Assembly (NCBI RefSeq): GCF_900167155.1
Contig: NZ_FUXU01000035.1
Coordinates: forward strand, 1-45,948
Length of the DNA: 45,948 nt
Direction of reading: 5' to 3'
From: Enterovibrio nigricans DSM 22720
Lineage (GTDB): Bacteria; Pseudomonadota; Gammaproteobacteria; Enterobacterales; Vibrionaceae
In this document: in pieces, positions 6,758 through 15,477 of the stretch
How the letters are laid out: each line of letters begins with the position of its first letter
Position numbering within the stretch: the stretch's first letter is position 1
Program-made: the position numbers and the translations under genes
Notes under the pieces: generated by a model
Databases searched by the model: none
Told to the model about the DNA's origin: nothing
The model's input: only the letters and a program-made list of their open reading frames with translations

Positions 6758-8914
6758 ATGGCTAAAACCAAGTCAGCTTCTGATATCGAATCCACAGGCG
6801 TGCTCGCAATTCCTTACCAAGACACGTCTATGGAAATTTGGGACAGTAAATACCGCCTGAAGAGCAAGCACGGTGACGCAGTCGATGTGACGCTCGATGA
6901 CACTTTCAAGCGCGTAGCTCGTGCGCTTGCAGACCTAGAAAACAAGTCTGCGCAAGACAAATGGTATCAAGAGTTTTTGTGGGCACTTCGTCATGGTGCT
7001 ATCCCAGCGGGTCGTATTACGTCCAATGCTGGTGCTTTCGAGCATAAGCCTGCAACATCTACCATTAACTGTACCGTAAGTGGCACCATTGAAGATTCAA
7101 TGGATGACATTCTGGGTAAAGTTCACGAAGCAGGCCTGACCCTTAAAGCTGGCTGTGGTATCGGCTACGACTTCTCAACACTACGTCCTCGTGGCGCATT
7201 CGTATCTGGCGCAGGTGCTTACACCTCTGGCCCTCTGTCATTTATGGATATCTACGACAAAATGTGCTTCACCGTGTCGTCAGCTGGCGGTCGTCGTGGT
7301 GCACAAATGGGTACCATGGATATTCGTCACCCCGATGTGATGGAGTTCATCCGCGCGAAACGTGAAGATGGTCGTCTGCGTCAGTTCAACCTGTCGCTGC
7401 TGATCACCGAAGAATTCATTGAAGCGGTGAAGAACGACGGCGAATGGCAGTTGATCTTCCCTGTGACTGCAAAAGAAGCTCGTCAAGACGGCACAGACTT
7501 ACAAAACGACGAAACGATCGTTTGGGGCGACTGGCCGAGCAAAGACGGTTTGGTTGAAGACGAAAAAGGCCGTGTTGCGTGTAAGATTTACCGCACCATG
7601 CCAGCACGTAACCTGTGGAGTGTGATTATGTCGTCTACTTACGACTACGCAGAGCCAGGCTTCATCCTTATCGACAAAGTAAACCAGATGAACAACAACT
7701 GGTTCTGTGAAGACATTCGTGCAACTAACCCATGTGGTGAGCAACCTCTGCCTCCATATGGCGCATGCTTGCTGGGTTCAGTAAACCTGACTAAATTCGT
7801 TCGCGACCCGTTCACTGAAAATGCACGTTTTGATTGGGAAATGTACCGCAAAGTCGTTTCTATCTTCACACGTATGCTCGACAACGTGGTTGAGATCAAC
7901 CAATTGCCGCTGGCGAAACAGCGTGAAGAAATTGAAACCAAACGTCGTCACGGCATGGGTTTCCTCGGTCTGGGTTCCACCCTAACTATGCTTCGTCACA
8001 AATACGGCAGCGCAGCGTCTATCGCTTTCACTGAGCAAGTTTCTCAGGAAATGGCTATCACTGGCTGGGAACAAGCGATTGCTCTTGCAGAAGAGAAAGG
8101 TGCAGCACCTGTGATGGATACTGATTTTGTCGTTACACCGAAGATGATGCGTCTACGCCCAGAAATGGCGAAAGATGGCATCAAATTGGGCGACAAAGTG
8201 AAAGGTAAAATCCTTCACGCGAAATACAGCCGCTACATGCAACAAATCGGCGAAGTACGTCCAGACCTGATTGAGAAGCTGGTTGCAACGGGTGGCCGCT
8301 TCACGCACCACAGTTCAATTGCACCAACTGGTACGATTTCTCTGTCACTGGCGAACAACGCGAGTAACGGTATCGAGCCTAGCTTTGCGCACCACTACAC
8401 GCGTAACGTAATTAAGCCCGGAAAGAAATCGAAAGAAAGCGTAGACGTATTCAGCTTTGAACTGCTGGCTTATCGCGAATTGATCAATCAAAAAGCGATG
8501 CCATACAGCACCAAAGAAGACGAACAGTTGCCTGAGTACTTCATCACTGCGGATGACATTACACCAAGCCAGCATGTTGAAGTTCAAGCAGCGGCTCAAC
8601 GCTGGATCGACTCTTCCATCTCGAAGACAGCGAACGTTCCAACTGACTTCCCGTTTGAAGAGTTCAAAAACATTTACATGGACGCGTACGACAAGGGTTT
8701 GAAAGGTTGCACTACCTTCCGCTTTAACCCAGAAGTATTCCAGGGTGTTCTGGTTAAAGAAGAAGATCTGGAAAATACAACTTACGTATTCACGCTGGAA
8801 GATGGTTCTACTTTTGAAGCGAAAGGTAACGAGAAGATCGAGTACGATGGTGAACTCCACTCGGCTGCGAACCTTTACGACGCATTGAAAGAAGGCTACT
8901 ACGGTAAATTCTAA
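6758..8914 (+). CDS. nrdJa: Class II (coenzyme B12-dependent) ribonucleotide reductase, catalytic part
   Basis: 718 aa from the ATG at 6758, preceded by GAGGTG. A longer frame starts with a GTG at 6710, but that lies inside an operator-like box. The enzyme reduces ribonucleotides to deoxyribonucleotides with or without oxygen, using adenosylcobalamin. Residues visible: NPCGE with the thiyl-radical Cys326, the redox pair Cys105 (INCTVSGT) and Cys337 (GACLLGS), exactly 11 residues after Cys326 as in the Thermotoga enzyme, and the APTGTIS phosphate-binding loop. The protein stops before the TSCPD/zinc region, which a separate downstream gene encodes. This is the split NrdJa/NrdJb layout known from Pseudomonas. 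Confidence 0.92.
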   Translation: MAKTKSASDIESTGVLAIPYQDTSMEIWDSKYRLKSKHGDAVDVTLDDTFKRVARALADLENKSAQDKWYQEFLWALRHGAIPAGRITSNAGAFEHKPATSTINCTVSGTIEDSMDDILGKVHEAGLTLKAGCGIGYDFSTLRPRGAFVSGAGAYTSGPLSFMDIYDKMCFTVSSAGGRRGAQMGTMDIRHPDVMEFIRAKREDGRLRQFNLSLLITEEFIEAVKNDGEWQLIFPVTAKEARQDGTDLQNDETIVWGDWPSKDGLVEDEKGRVACKIYRTMPARNLWSVIMSSTYDYAEPGFILIDKVNQMNNNWFCEDIRATNPCGEQPLPPYGACLLGSVNLTKFVRDPFTENARFDWEMYRKVVSIFTRMLDNVVEINQLPLAKQREEIETKRRHGMGFLGLGSTLTMLRHKYGSAASIAFTEQVSQEMAITGWEQAIALAEEKGAAPVMDTDFVVTPKMMRLRPEMAKDGIKLGDKVKGKILHAKYSRYMQQIGEVRPDLIEKLVATGGRFTHHSSIAPTGTISLSLANNASNGIEPSFAHHYTRNVIKPGKKSKESVDVFSFELLAYRELINQKAMPYSTKEDEQLPEYFITADDITPSQHVEVQAAAQRWIDSSISKTANVPTDFPFEEFKNIYMDAYDKGLKGCTTFRFNPEVFQGVLVKEEDLENTTYVFTLEDGSTFEAKGNEKIEYDGELHSAANLYDALKEGYYGKF

Positions 8915-8934
8915 CTGTAGATAACGTTTATAAA

Positions 8935-8959
8935 AGAAGGCCGCTTTCCGCGGTCTTCT
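8935..8959 (+). promoter_or_regulatory. Intercistronic hairpin between nrdJa and nrdJb
   Basis: AGAAGGCCGC and GCGGTCTTCT form a 10-bp stem (one G-U pair) with a TTTCC loop. No T tract follows, so it is not a standard terminator. It could stabilise the upstream message or set the ratio of the two subunits. Confidence 0.6.
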
Positions 8960-8980
8960 GTGAAAAAGAAGTAACTCGTT

Positions 8981-9679
8981 ATGACACGTAAAATTGAAAG
9001 CAAAATCGTTGCTTATAAAGTAAAGAGCAAAGACGCAGTTCAGGCAGCCCCTGTTGCACCGGTTGAAGAAGCGCCTCAACTGGAAACCATGCATGAAGAG
9101 ATGCCTCGTCCAGAGATCCTGCTTGGCACCACTTACAAGCTGAAAACGCCAGAGCACGTTTCTGAGCACTCTCTGTTCATTACCATCAACGATGTTGTAC
9201 TGAACGAAGGCACAGACCATGAAGTGCGTCGTCCGTTTGAAATCTTCATCAACAGCAAGAGCCTTGAGCACTACCAGTGGATCGTTGCGCTAACTCGCAT
9301 CATCTCGGCAGTATTCCGTAAAGGTGGCGACTGTACGTTCCTGGTTGAAGAACTGCGTTCAGTATTCGACCCGAAAGGCGGTTACTGGAACAAAGGTAAA
9401 TACGTCCCTTCTCTGATTGCTGAAATCGGCAACGTGATTGAACAGCATCTGATGGAAATCGGTATGCTGAACAACCCAGAAATGGACAAGCACCAGAAAG
9501 CGTTCCTAGAAGCGAAACGCGCTGAAAACGCGGTAAAAGAAGAGAAAAAAGAAGAAGAACCTGTAAACACAGGCTTCCCACCAAGTGCGACCCTTTGCTA
9601 CAAGTGCCACAATAAAGCAGTGATTGTGAAAGACGGTTGTCAAACCTGTCTGAACTGCGGTGACTCTAAGTGCGGTTAA
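8981..9679 (+). CDS. nrdJb: Class II ribonucleotide reductase, TSCPD/zinc-ribbon subunit
   Basis: 232 aa, encoded 66 nt after nrdJa on the same strand. The central part (~45-165) matches the TSCPD-type domain that ends single-chain NrdJ proteins. A Lys/Glu-rich linker (~175-195) follows, then a C-terminal ribbon with CYKC...CQTCLNC and a final SKC, five or more cysteines that probably bind zinc and include the swinging redox pair that re-reduces the active site. In Pseudomonas both NrdJa and NrdJb are needed for activity. The start has a weak GAAG ribosome binding site; a strong terminator follows. Confidence 0.9.
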   Translation: MTRKIESKIVAYKVKSKDAVQAAPVAPVEEAPQLETMHEEMPRPEILLGTTYKLKTPEHVSEHSLFITINDVVLNEGTDHEVRRPFEIFINSKSLEHYQWIVALTRIISAVFRKGGDCTFLVEELRSVFDPKGGYWNKGKYVPSLIAEIGNVIEQHLMEIGMLNNPEMDKHQKAFLEAKRAENAVKEEKKEEEPVNTGFPPSATLCYKCHNKAVIVKDGCQTCLNCGDSKCG

Positions 9680-9696
9680 TGCGCTAAGTTCTCGTT

Positions 9697-9725
9697 AAAA
9701 GGCTTCCGGTTGGAAGCCTTTTTTG
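9697..9725 (+). terminator. Intrinsic terminator after nrdJb
   Basis: GGCTTCC (9701-9707) and GGAAGCC (9712-9718) pair around GGTT, extended by A4/T4, and are followed by a run of six T. Confidence 0.9.
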
Positions 9726-9866
9726 TATACCACATACCCCTCCCCTGTCAGTCGTTCAAATTTTTCGAACAAGCAATGCAGTTTTTTCCGCTTTTTAGTG
9801 TAATTCCAAACACCTATAGTTTGTTCCAAGTTAAAAATCTAATTACACGTTTTTTTGGAGCATCTT

Positions 9867-10457
9867 ATGGCTAACGTACTGATTTTAAAATCAAGCATCC
9901 TTGGCGACTACTCATCGTCTTCAAAATTGATAGATGGAATGGTTCAGGCATTTGGTCACGAATCATCAATCATCGAGCGTGACTTGGCCGCACAACCTAT
10001 TCCTGTTTTAGACGGCGAAATCGCCATGGGCTTGCGTGGTGGCGATAATCTCACGCCGCGTCAGCAGCAAGCTCTCGCGCTGTCAGATCAACTGATCAAC
10101 GAAATTCAGGCGAGTGATACGCTGGTTATTGCTGCTCCTATGTATAACTTCAGCATTCCTACTCAACTGAAGAATTGGATTGACCTGATTGCCCGTGCAG
10201 GTGTCACCTTTTCCTACACAGAGAATGGTCCCCAAGGCTTACTTACAAACAAGAAAGCGATTGTCATCACCACGCGTGGTGGCATGCATAAAGACTCAGC
10301 CACTGACCATGTTGTCGGCCATTTAAGCACCGTTTTGGGTTTTGTCGGCATCACAGACGTGCAGTTTGTTTACAGTGAAGCGCTGGCAATGGGAGACGAG
10401 TCGGCACAAGCATCCATGGCGAAAGCCTCTAAAGAGCTCGTGGCACTGGTTTCTTAA
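9867..10457 (+). CDS. azoR: FMN-dependent NADH:quinone oxidoreductase / azoreductase
   Basis: 196 aa (E. coli AzoR is 201). Cytoplasmic flavodoxin-fold dimer that reduces quinones and azo compounds by two electrons with NADH. The N-terminal FMN phosphate loop [15 protein letters not shown] is near-identical in pattern to AzoR, and [18 protein letters not shown] and TTRGG supply further FMN contacts. The ATG at 9867 is chosen because GGAG lies six bases upstream; an earlier TTG sits before that ribosome binding site. Monocistronic, closed by a strong terminator. Confidence 0.93.
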   Translation: MANVLILKSSILGDYSSSSKLIDGMVQAFGHESSIIERDLAAQPIPVLDGEIAMGLRGGDNLTPRQQQALALSDQLINEIQASDTLVIAAPMYNFSIPTQLKNWIDLIARAGVTFSYTENGPQGLLTNKKAIVITTRGGMHKDSATDHVVGHLSTVLGFVGITDVQFVYSEALAMGDESAQASMAKASKELVALVS

Positions 10458-10502
10458 TATTTACCTGCTCGTTGTATTCGCTCCACATTTTTCGCTGCTT
10501 TC

Positions 10503-10530
10503 AAGGACTTCGAATGAAGTCCTTTTTTTA
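10503..10530 (+). terminator. Intrinsic terminator after azoR
   Basis: AAGGACTTC (10503-10511) and GAAGTCCTT (10516-10524) pair perfectly around GAAT, followed by a run of T. Confidence 0.9.
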
Positions 10531-10657
10531 TTTAGTACGATCCCTGTCTCACCCTGACCTTTTCGTCATTCACTTTTCTCATTATTTCCCGTTTTATGTT
10601 GAGCCACGGGAAGGTAAATCTCGGTTAAGTAGATATAACGTACATCTGGAGCATTCA

Positions 10658-11131
10658 GTGATAAAGCCTAACCCTTTTAAAGATTCGGATGCAGATCGCG
10701 CCGAAATTTGGGATATGTTAGTCGCCAAAGACATTCTCGCCTATACGAAAGCAGACTGGTCAATGGTGGAAAATGATTTTCTTGAAGACGAATTCTTTGC
10801 CGTCAATGCGGGGTTCGACAGTGACCCAGGTAATTGGAATCTGGCATTCTCTCTCTTCGAAAATTATCGCGACTCTTGGTTAGAAGCGGCAAAGGCGAAC
10901 GTAGAAACAGAATATGCAGAGCCTTTAGCAGACGCAGTTCATAAGCTCACCACGCTAGAACAAATCGAGATTAAAGATGGCAAAGCCATCGCACGTAAAC
11001 AATTCGATGGCACTATTCAGGTGGTTGGTAAAACACCCGAAGTACTCAAATGGCAAACTCTTTACTACCTTAAAAAGACACCGAACGGTTGGAAGATTGT
11101 CGGCTTTACAGGCTACCTGCCTTATACATAA
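10658..11131 (+). CDS. Small soluble protein, NTF2/SnoaL-like fold suspected
   Basis: 157 aa from a GTG at 10658 with GGAG six bases upstream. Longer in-frame starts exist but would run through the azoR terminator, so I reject them. No signal peptide or membrane span. The order of an N-terminal helix with aspartates (DAD..EIWDMLVAKDI), a helical middle, and a C-terminal sheet ending GWKIVGFTGYLP resembles SnoaL-like NTF2 proteins, where a strand with NGWKIV is common. No catalytic function is assignable. It stands alone between two terminators. Confidence 0.65.
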   Translation: MIKPNPFKDSDADRAEIWDMLVAKDILAYTKADWSMVENDFLEDEFFAVNAGFDSDPGNWNLAFSLFENYRDSWLEAAKANVETEYAEPLADAVHKLTTLEQIEIKDGKAIARKQFDGTIQVVGKTPEVLKWQTLYYLKKTPNGWKIVGFTGYLPYT

Positions 11132-11185
11132 GCTACCGGCCTGATATACCCAAGCTACGCGAGAGCCTTGGGTATCGCTTAAAAG

Positions 11186-11214
11186 GAAAAGGAGCGCATC
11201 ACGCTCCTTTTCTT
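11186..11214. terminator. Bidirectional intrinsic terminator
   Basis: GAAAAGGAGCG (11186-11196) and CGCTCCTTTTC (11202-11212) pair perfectly around CATCA. It lies between convergent genes. A second inverted repeat, ATACCCAAG (11146-11154) with CTTGGGTAT (11167-11175), lies just before it. Confidence 0.8.
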
Positions 11215-11254
11215 TACCCAAACAGCCAGAAAATACTGGTTTCTGGGGTATACA

Positions 11255-12625
11255 CTAAAATTCGAATTGCAAGTATATGGTGTTGTAGTTGCTGCCACCT
11301 TTGATTCGACCGAACTGGCTGGCCTTCTCAAAAATTGCCGAACGGTGATGTATCGAATACCCTAACCACGCCCTATCCCACGCAGGTTTCCCAAACAGAT
11401 CACCCAGATTCACGTCGACAGACAAGTCAATGTAATTGAGTAAATGACTTGGCTCGTAACCTTTGTCATCCAACTCCGTCTGCTCAACGTAGGTGATGTG
11501 ATTTACGTATGAAAGACCTTCAGCCACACCAATTCGCCATTTTCGCCATTTGGTTGGCCAATCAATGGTGTAGTAGGCCTTAATAGCCATGACGATTTCC
11601 GCACTGGATGATTGAACGTCTGACTGCCAATGCCAAACAATACCGGGCGTAAGATAAATATCCAGCGGGATGCCAAATAGCTCATCTGTCAGAGGATGTC
11701 CGTAAAACACGGATGTCAATTGATTGTTATAAGGATCACTTTCTATATCGCCAGCAATAATTTCACCGATGTTAGAAGGCGTTGCCCACCCATGCGCCAC
11801 CCTCAAGTACGGGCGGGTAGATATCTCTCTTCTACCACTGACCCGGTTATCATTAAAGAAGCCGAAACCTGCAAAGACTTCACCTTCCCAGCTTTCATCA
11901 ATCGTAGGGGAATGCCGGACGTTAGAATCAAAATAGGTTGCATACGCACCACCCAGTAAATAGAGGTTGGAGTAAACATGATATCGACCGCTGATACCTG
12001 CCTTAAAATCAACGCCAGCGCCCAATCTAACGCCTTCATCGCGATATTCAGAAAGGCCGTAATAGAAACTATTGAAGTCGGCCTCTTTATAGATTGCTGA
12101 CACGGTTGCATTAAGGTCGAAATCCTTACCTTGGATTTGTCTTCCCAAGGTCGCGACCCCATGAAATCGATAATCTTTATCCGAAAGAAGATCGAGATCT
12201 GTATACCAGCCCTCTCCCCACTTCTTTTTCAGCTGGAAACCAAAATCCCCTGTGTCGCCACCAATGTCATTTTGTACTTCTCTCGGTAAATCGATAAATC
12301 GCATCCGCAGAACGGTATTCAATCGCCAATCACCCTGCTCCCACAGTCTCAATCCACCTTCAATACCATGAATAAAAAATGCTTCATCTTCATAAAACAT
12401 CATGGGTACAAAGCTTTGAACATTTTGGCTACCGCCTTCTGTATACGGAATTGTGGCAGATCGCATCGTCGCGGCAATACCCCAGTTTTCACTGTGCTTT
12501 TTTCTAAGCTCAGAAATATTGTTATCGCCAGTATCTGACTCTGTAAGGTCAGTGTTTGCCACTGCTGCGTGCGTTGAAAATACACACGCCATTGCCAGCG
12601 AAGCAGCAAGCAAGTTCGCTTTCAT
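11255..12625 (-). CDS. Outer-membrane beta-barrel protein, MipA/OmpV type with C-terminal extension
   Basis: 456 aa from the ATG at 12625 (GGAA upstream; another in-frame ATG lies four codons earlier). A signal peptide of ~24 residues (MKANLLAAS...HAAVA) is followed by alternating aromatic/polar strands throughout and a terminal Phe (LQFEF), typical of BAM-assembled barrels. Residues ~30-250 resemble MipA/OmpV, with SIPY-like, FVPMMFYEDEAFF and GGLRLW segments. Typical family members are ~250 aa, so the second half is an additional region; it contains HHRSAIF and GGSNYNT, loosely like lipid A deacylase-type barrels. Function unknown: a scaffold for murein enzymes, a porin or an envelope enzyme are all possible. 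Confidence 0.7.
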   Translation of the reverse strand: MKANLLAASLAMACVFSTHAAVANTDLTESDTGDNNISELRKKHSENWGIAATMRSATIPYTEGGSQNVQSFVPMMFYEDEAFFIHGIEGGLRLWEQGDWRLNTVLRMRFIDLPREVQNDIGGDTGDFGFQLKKKWGEGWYTDLDLLSDKDYRFHGVATLGRQIQGKDFDLNATVSAIYKEADFNSFYYGLSEYRDEGVRLGAGVDFKAGISGRYHVYSNLYLLGGAYATYFDSNVRHSPTIDESWEGEVFAGFGFFNDNRVSGRREISTRPYLRVAHGWATPSNIGEIIAGDIESDPYNNQLTSVFYGHPLTDELFGIPLDIYLTPGIVWHWQSDVQSSSAEIVMAIKAYYTIDWPTKWRKWRIGVAEGLSYVNHITYVEQTELDDKGYEPSHLLNYIDLSVDVNLGDLFGKPAWDRAWLGYSIHHRSAIFEKASQFGRIKGGSNYNTIYLQFEF

Positions 12626-12729
12626 GAAACGTTCCATTTGTAATCGTTTTAGTTTGGGAATTATATTCGGTTCTATCAGAGCATAGACGAAAGCGGCGTA
12701 AGAAAAGACACAACATGTATGTAAAGAAC

Positions 12730-12754
12730 GCCAGCGAACCGCTAAATCGCTGGC
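12730..12754 (-). terminator. Probable terminator of the dioxygenase gene
   Basis: GCCAGCG and CGCTGGC (7-bp perfect arms) lie just after the stop of the minus-strand gene. On that strand GTTCTTT follows. The T tract is weak. Confidence 0.5.
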
Positions 12755-12763
12755 ACTTTAAAA

Positions 12764-13399
12764 TTAATGCTCGCGAGCTGTCAAAACGAAGAGATCGATA
12801 TGCCCTTTTTCATTGGGGTTGATAGCGCGAATAGGATTAGCATTGTGCCAAACAGCATGATCATCCAACAAAGCCACTTCCCCCTCATTCATTGCCAATG
12901 AAAAGAAAGGCTTTTCGGTTTTGTCTTTATATACAAGGATTTCACCGCCTTGGACGTTATCTCGCCCAATCGCTGCGATAGCAATATGATCAAAACCATC
13001 TTGGTGAACACCTTCAGGAGAAACAGGTGTCATGTCATCAAGGGTTATCACACGCATTTGGTGAATTTCTATATCCTGCTGATCTTCAAGTTCATTGTTA
13101 TCTTTGAACAATTGGCAAAGTTCATACAACCCTTCAGATTGAATGACAGACTCAGACAATTCCTCAAACTCCCTAACAACACCGCCTTGATGGTGGTTGA
13201 TAGATTCTACTTGCATAAATGTGTGGTGGGGCATTTGGCGAACACTCCCATCATGGCAACGCACGATGGAATAGCGTCTTAATCGATATTTACCGTCTGC
13301 GTAGGGTGTGTTGGGCAGAGCGTCAAACGTCGGTTCGAGTTCCTTTACGGCCTGGTCGCTGATATGACAAAGCTGCATAAGGTAATCTGGATGGTACAT
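12764..13399 (-). CDS. 2-oxoglutarate/Fe(II) dioxygenase family protein
   Basis: 211 aa, soluble. It matches the 2OG-Fe dioxygenase family that includes the Bacillus L-isoleucine 4-hydroxylase: EGVHQDGFDHIA supplies His132 and Asp134 of the HxD...H iron triad, VWHN supplies His185, and Arg191 is a candidate 2-oxoglutarate anchor. GGEILVYKDK is a further family block. Members often hydroxylate free aliphatic amino acids; the substrate here is unknown. GGAGG lies eight bases before the ATG. No biosynthetic neighbour is evident. Confidence 0.8.
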   Translation of the reverse strand: MYHPDYLMQLCHISDQAVKELEPTFDALPNTPYADGKYRLRRYSIVRCHDGSVRQMPHHTFMQVESINHHQGGVVREFEELSESVIQSEGLYELCQLFKDNNELEDQQDIEIHQMRVITLDDMTPVSPEGVHQDGFDHIAIAAIGRDNVQGGEILVYKDKTEKPFFSLAMNEGEVALLDDHAVWHNANPIRAINPNEKGHIDLFVLTAREH

Positions 13400-13723
13400 G
13401 GTAAGTCCTCCATATTGGCCTTAGATCGGCGTCTTTTGGGTAAAAAGCACCGACTACAGATATCACTTTCAGTTAACGACATTCCTGCGAAAATCTCAAA
13501 TCAAAACAGTCTGTAAATTTACCCCAATACCAAATAACAACCTTTTTCACTGTCTTAATAGTGACTTTTAGAGATTTATTTTGAATATTTGATCTATACC
13601 AAACCTTGAAATTCGCGATTGAGAGGTTAAGCCAGAACTTAAGTCTTTCATTCAGTTAACATTCATGCACCACCAGTAATATAAGCTTGTGGGCACTCCC
13701 CAGACAACACCAGAGGTAACGAA
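13400..13723. other. Divergent intergenic region
   Basis: 324 bp between the divergent dioxygenase and RelA/SpoT-like genes. It is AT-rich and presumably carries both promoters, but I could not pick a convincing -35/-10 pair or operator in it. Confidence 0.4.
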
Positions 13724-14494
13724 ATGGGAAGAATGTTTAAGGTGCTGATTATCGTTCCAATTCTGGTCATTCGCATTCCTGCGAATGCCGAATCTGTCGA
13801 GGTAAAACCGTCGACAAATAGCCAGAGCTTTCACTATCAGCAACCTAAAGCAACGCAACAAGCCGCACTGTCCGAACTCATGAGCATTTCTTCTTTTAGG
13901 GCTCAACATTTAGAACAACCATACACAGACCTTACCGAACTTTATAACGTCGCGCCCCTCGCTCAAGAAGAGCTGGAAACCTTAGCCTCTGATATTGCAT
14001 CCCAAGTGAACGGTACGATGCTGACACCAGGTATTAAAGGTGAGCAACGTGCGGCTGAGAAAGTCGCTGGAGAGCTGAAAGGCGATGCATCCAAACTTAC
14101 TGACATTGTCCGCGTAACCATCGAAACAGATTCTATCGCGGACCTTAACAACGCTTTTGACAAACTTGCATCGGCAACAAAAACACAGGAAGTCATTAAT
14201 CGTTTCCACTCCCCCCGCCCATCCGGCTATCGTGACGTGAAAGTCCTTGTCACCTTGCCTGAAACCAATCTTGTTGCAGAAGTCCAGTTACACTTAAAAG
14301 CGATCGCTGCGATCAAAAATGGTGAAGAGCACCACATTTACGAGCAAATACAACGTATTGAACGTCTTGCGAATGTTGAGCAACGTGATTTGAGTGAATG
14401 GGAGCAGGCTAAAATTGAAAGACTGAGAGGTGAATCAAGATCTCTTTATGATACAGCGTGGTTAGACTATCACCCGCTAGAAATGGCTGTATAA
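13724..14494 (+). CDS. Exported RelA/SpoT-fold protein
   Basis: 256 aa. Residues 1-22 form a signal peptide (MGRMFKVLIIVPILV...ANA). The mature protein has a helical lead (~40-100) and then a (p)ppGpp-synthetase-like domain (~100-215): a basic patch K105/R109/K113, DIVRVTIETD with Asp127 at the Mg-binding position of RelA-type enzymes, RPSGYRDVKV with Tyr169 at the base-stacking position, and AEVQLHLKAI with Glu186 and Gln188, like the EIQIRT motif. Cytoplasmic alarmone enzymes have no signal peptide, so the site of action would be the periplasm or outside. Whether it makes or binds nucleotides is unknown. GAGG lies eight bases before the ATG. Confidence 0.7.
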   Translation: MGRMFKVLIIVPILVIRIPANAESVEVKPSTNSQSFHYQQPKATQQAALSELMSISSFRAQHLEQPYTDLTELYNVAPLAQEELETLASDIASQVNGTMLTPGIKGEQRAAEKVAGELKGDASKLTDIVRVTIETDSIADLNNAFDKLASATKTQEVINRFHSPRPSGYRDVKVLVTLPETNLVAEVQLHLKAIAAIKNGEEHHIYEQIQRIERLANVEQRDLSEWEQAKIERLRGESRSLYDTAWLDYHPLEMAV

Positions 14495-14503
14495 CTGTTC
14501 TTT

Positions 14504-14524
14504 GGGCGGTTATGCCGCCCTTTC
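14504..14524 (+). terminator. Terminator between convergent genes
   Basis: GGGCGG (14504-14509) and CCGCCC (14515-14520) pair around TTATG, followed by TTTCTT. It overlaps the last codons of the convergent amidotransferase gene. Confidence 0.65.
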
Positions 14525-15292
14525 TTCCAAGGTAAACTGCGTGATTTCTACGCTTTCACCCACCAGCTCAACCAAGCTTTGTGAAGGCACTGCTTGCCAA
14601 CCTTCTCTCTCCATTTCATAGGGCTCCGAAGCCAGTACAACGCCGCTATCTACCTGTTTAATGAACATGGTGGGCGGAGGGCCAAAAGTCGCGTAACGTA
14701 ATCCCCAAAACTGCAATCCATTACTGAAACACAGAAATGCTTTAAACGGTTCTTTTAACCCTCTTGATAACATTTCATCTTCAATATCCGAAAAAACCCG
14801 TTTGAGCGCAGATTGAGGATCACGCGCCAACCCATATTGCAAAAGCAATAGAAAGATAAGCTCGCTGTCTGTTGTGCCAGTGCGTTCTAAATAATACCGC
14901 TCTTCTAATTGGCGCTCTAGACTATAACGCACTGTTTCGAATTCCGGAATTTGTCCATTGTGCATAAACAGCCAATTTTCCACGTTGAATGGATGGCAGT
15001 TCTCTCTCGATGTATTGGTTCCCGTCGATGCGCGGACATGTGCCATAAACCGATGCGACTTTGTATGCTCTGCGATCGACCTTAAGTTTGCATCAGACCA
15101 TGCAGGAAGCACCTCTCGGTATAACGCTGGTGAGTTTTTTTCTCCGTACCAAGCCGCACCAAAACCATCCGCATTGACTGAGGTCACTGCTTTTGTTGCT
15201 TCCATACTCTGCGTTACCAAAGAATGATTGGGTCGCAACAGCATTTCTTCCAAAAAACAGGGTTTACCCTGGTACGCTAACCATCGACACAT
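14510..15292 (-). CDS. Class II glutamine amidotransferase (YafJ/EgtC-like)
   Basis: 260 aa. Begins MCRWLAYQG, so Cys2 becomes the N-terminal nucleophile after Met removal, as in Ntn-type glutaminases. Further family features are NADGFGAAWY, RFMAHVRAST, ENCHPF and FMHNGQIPEF (oxyanion Asn-Gly). It should release ammonia from glutamine or cleave a gamma-glutamyl bond; the acceptor or substrate is not evident and no ergothioneine genes are nearby. GAGGAG lies just before the ATG. It converges with the exported RelA/SpoT-like gene, leaving only 15 bases between them. Confidence 0.85.
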   Translation of the reverse strand: MCRWLAYQGKPCFLEEMLLRPNHSLVTQSMEATKAVTSVNADGFGAAWYGEKNSPALYREVLPAWSDANLRSIAEHTKSHRFMAHVRASTGTNTSRENCHPFNVENWLFMHNGQIPEFETVRYSLERQLEERYYLERTGTTDSELIFLLLLQYGLARDPQSALKRVFSDIEDEMLSRGLKEPFKAFLCFSNGLQFWGLRYATFGPPPTMFIKQVDSGVVLASEPYEMEREGWQAVPSQSLVELVGESVEITQFTLEERAA

Positions 15293-15375
15293 GGCTCCTC
15301 CCTCGTCTGCTTATTAACAGTATGAGACAGAAAAACACTTTTACCGTATTGAGTAGGAAGATTTGCGCATGAACG

Positions 15376-15477
15376 TCAACCTGGATGGCCGTCTGCTCGC
15401 GGACGTGCGAGCATCGGACCGAAGCGAAACACAAAGGCACCGAAAGCGATACACCAACCTACCATCGCGAGTATCAC
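15376..15477 (-). pseudogene. Cut-off C-terminal tail of nnrS
   Basis: Immediately after the TGA at 15478-15480, in the same frame, 33 codons continue and end with ARPRADGHPG at a TGA (15376-15378). This is the typical NnrS C-terminus (last membrane span, PR-DG-PG end). The stop therefore splits an otherwise intact reading frame. Confidence 0.8.

Noticed and set aside
8345-9271. Long minus-strand frame (~308 codons) over nrdJa/nrdJb
   Set aside because: Antisense shadow of two well-supported genes; composition is Phe/Arg/Val-rich with no family features.
10472-10657. N-terminal extension of the NTF2-like gene
   Set aside because: The extension crosses the azoR terminator and lacks a ribosome binding site; the GTG at 10658 has one.
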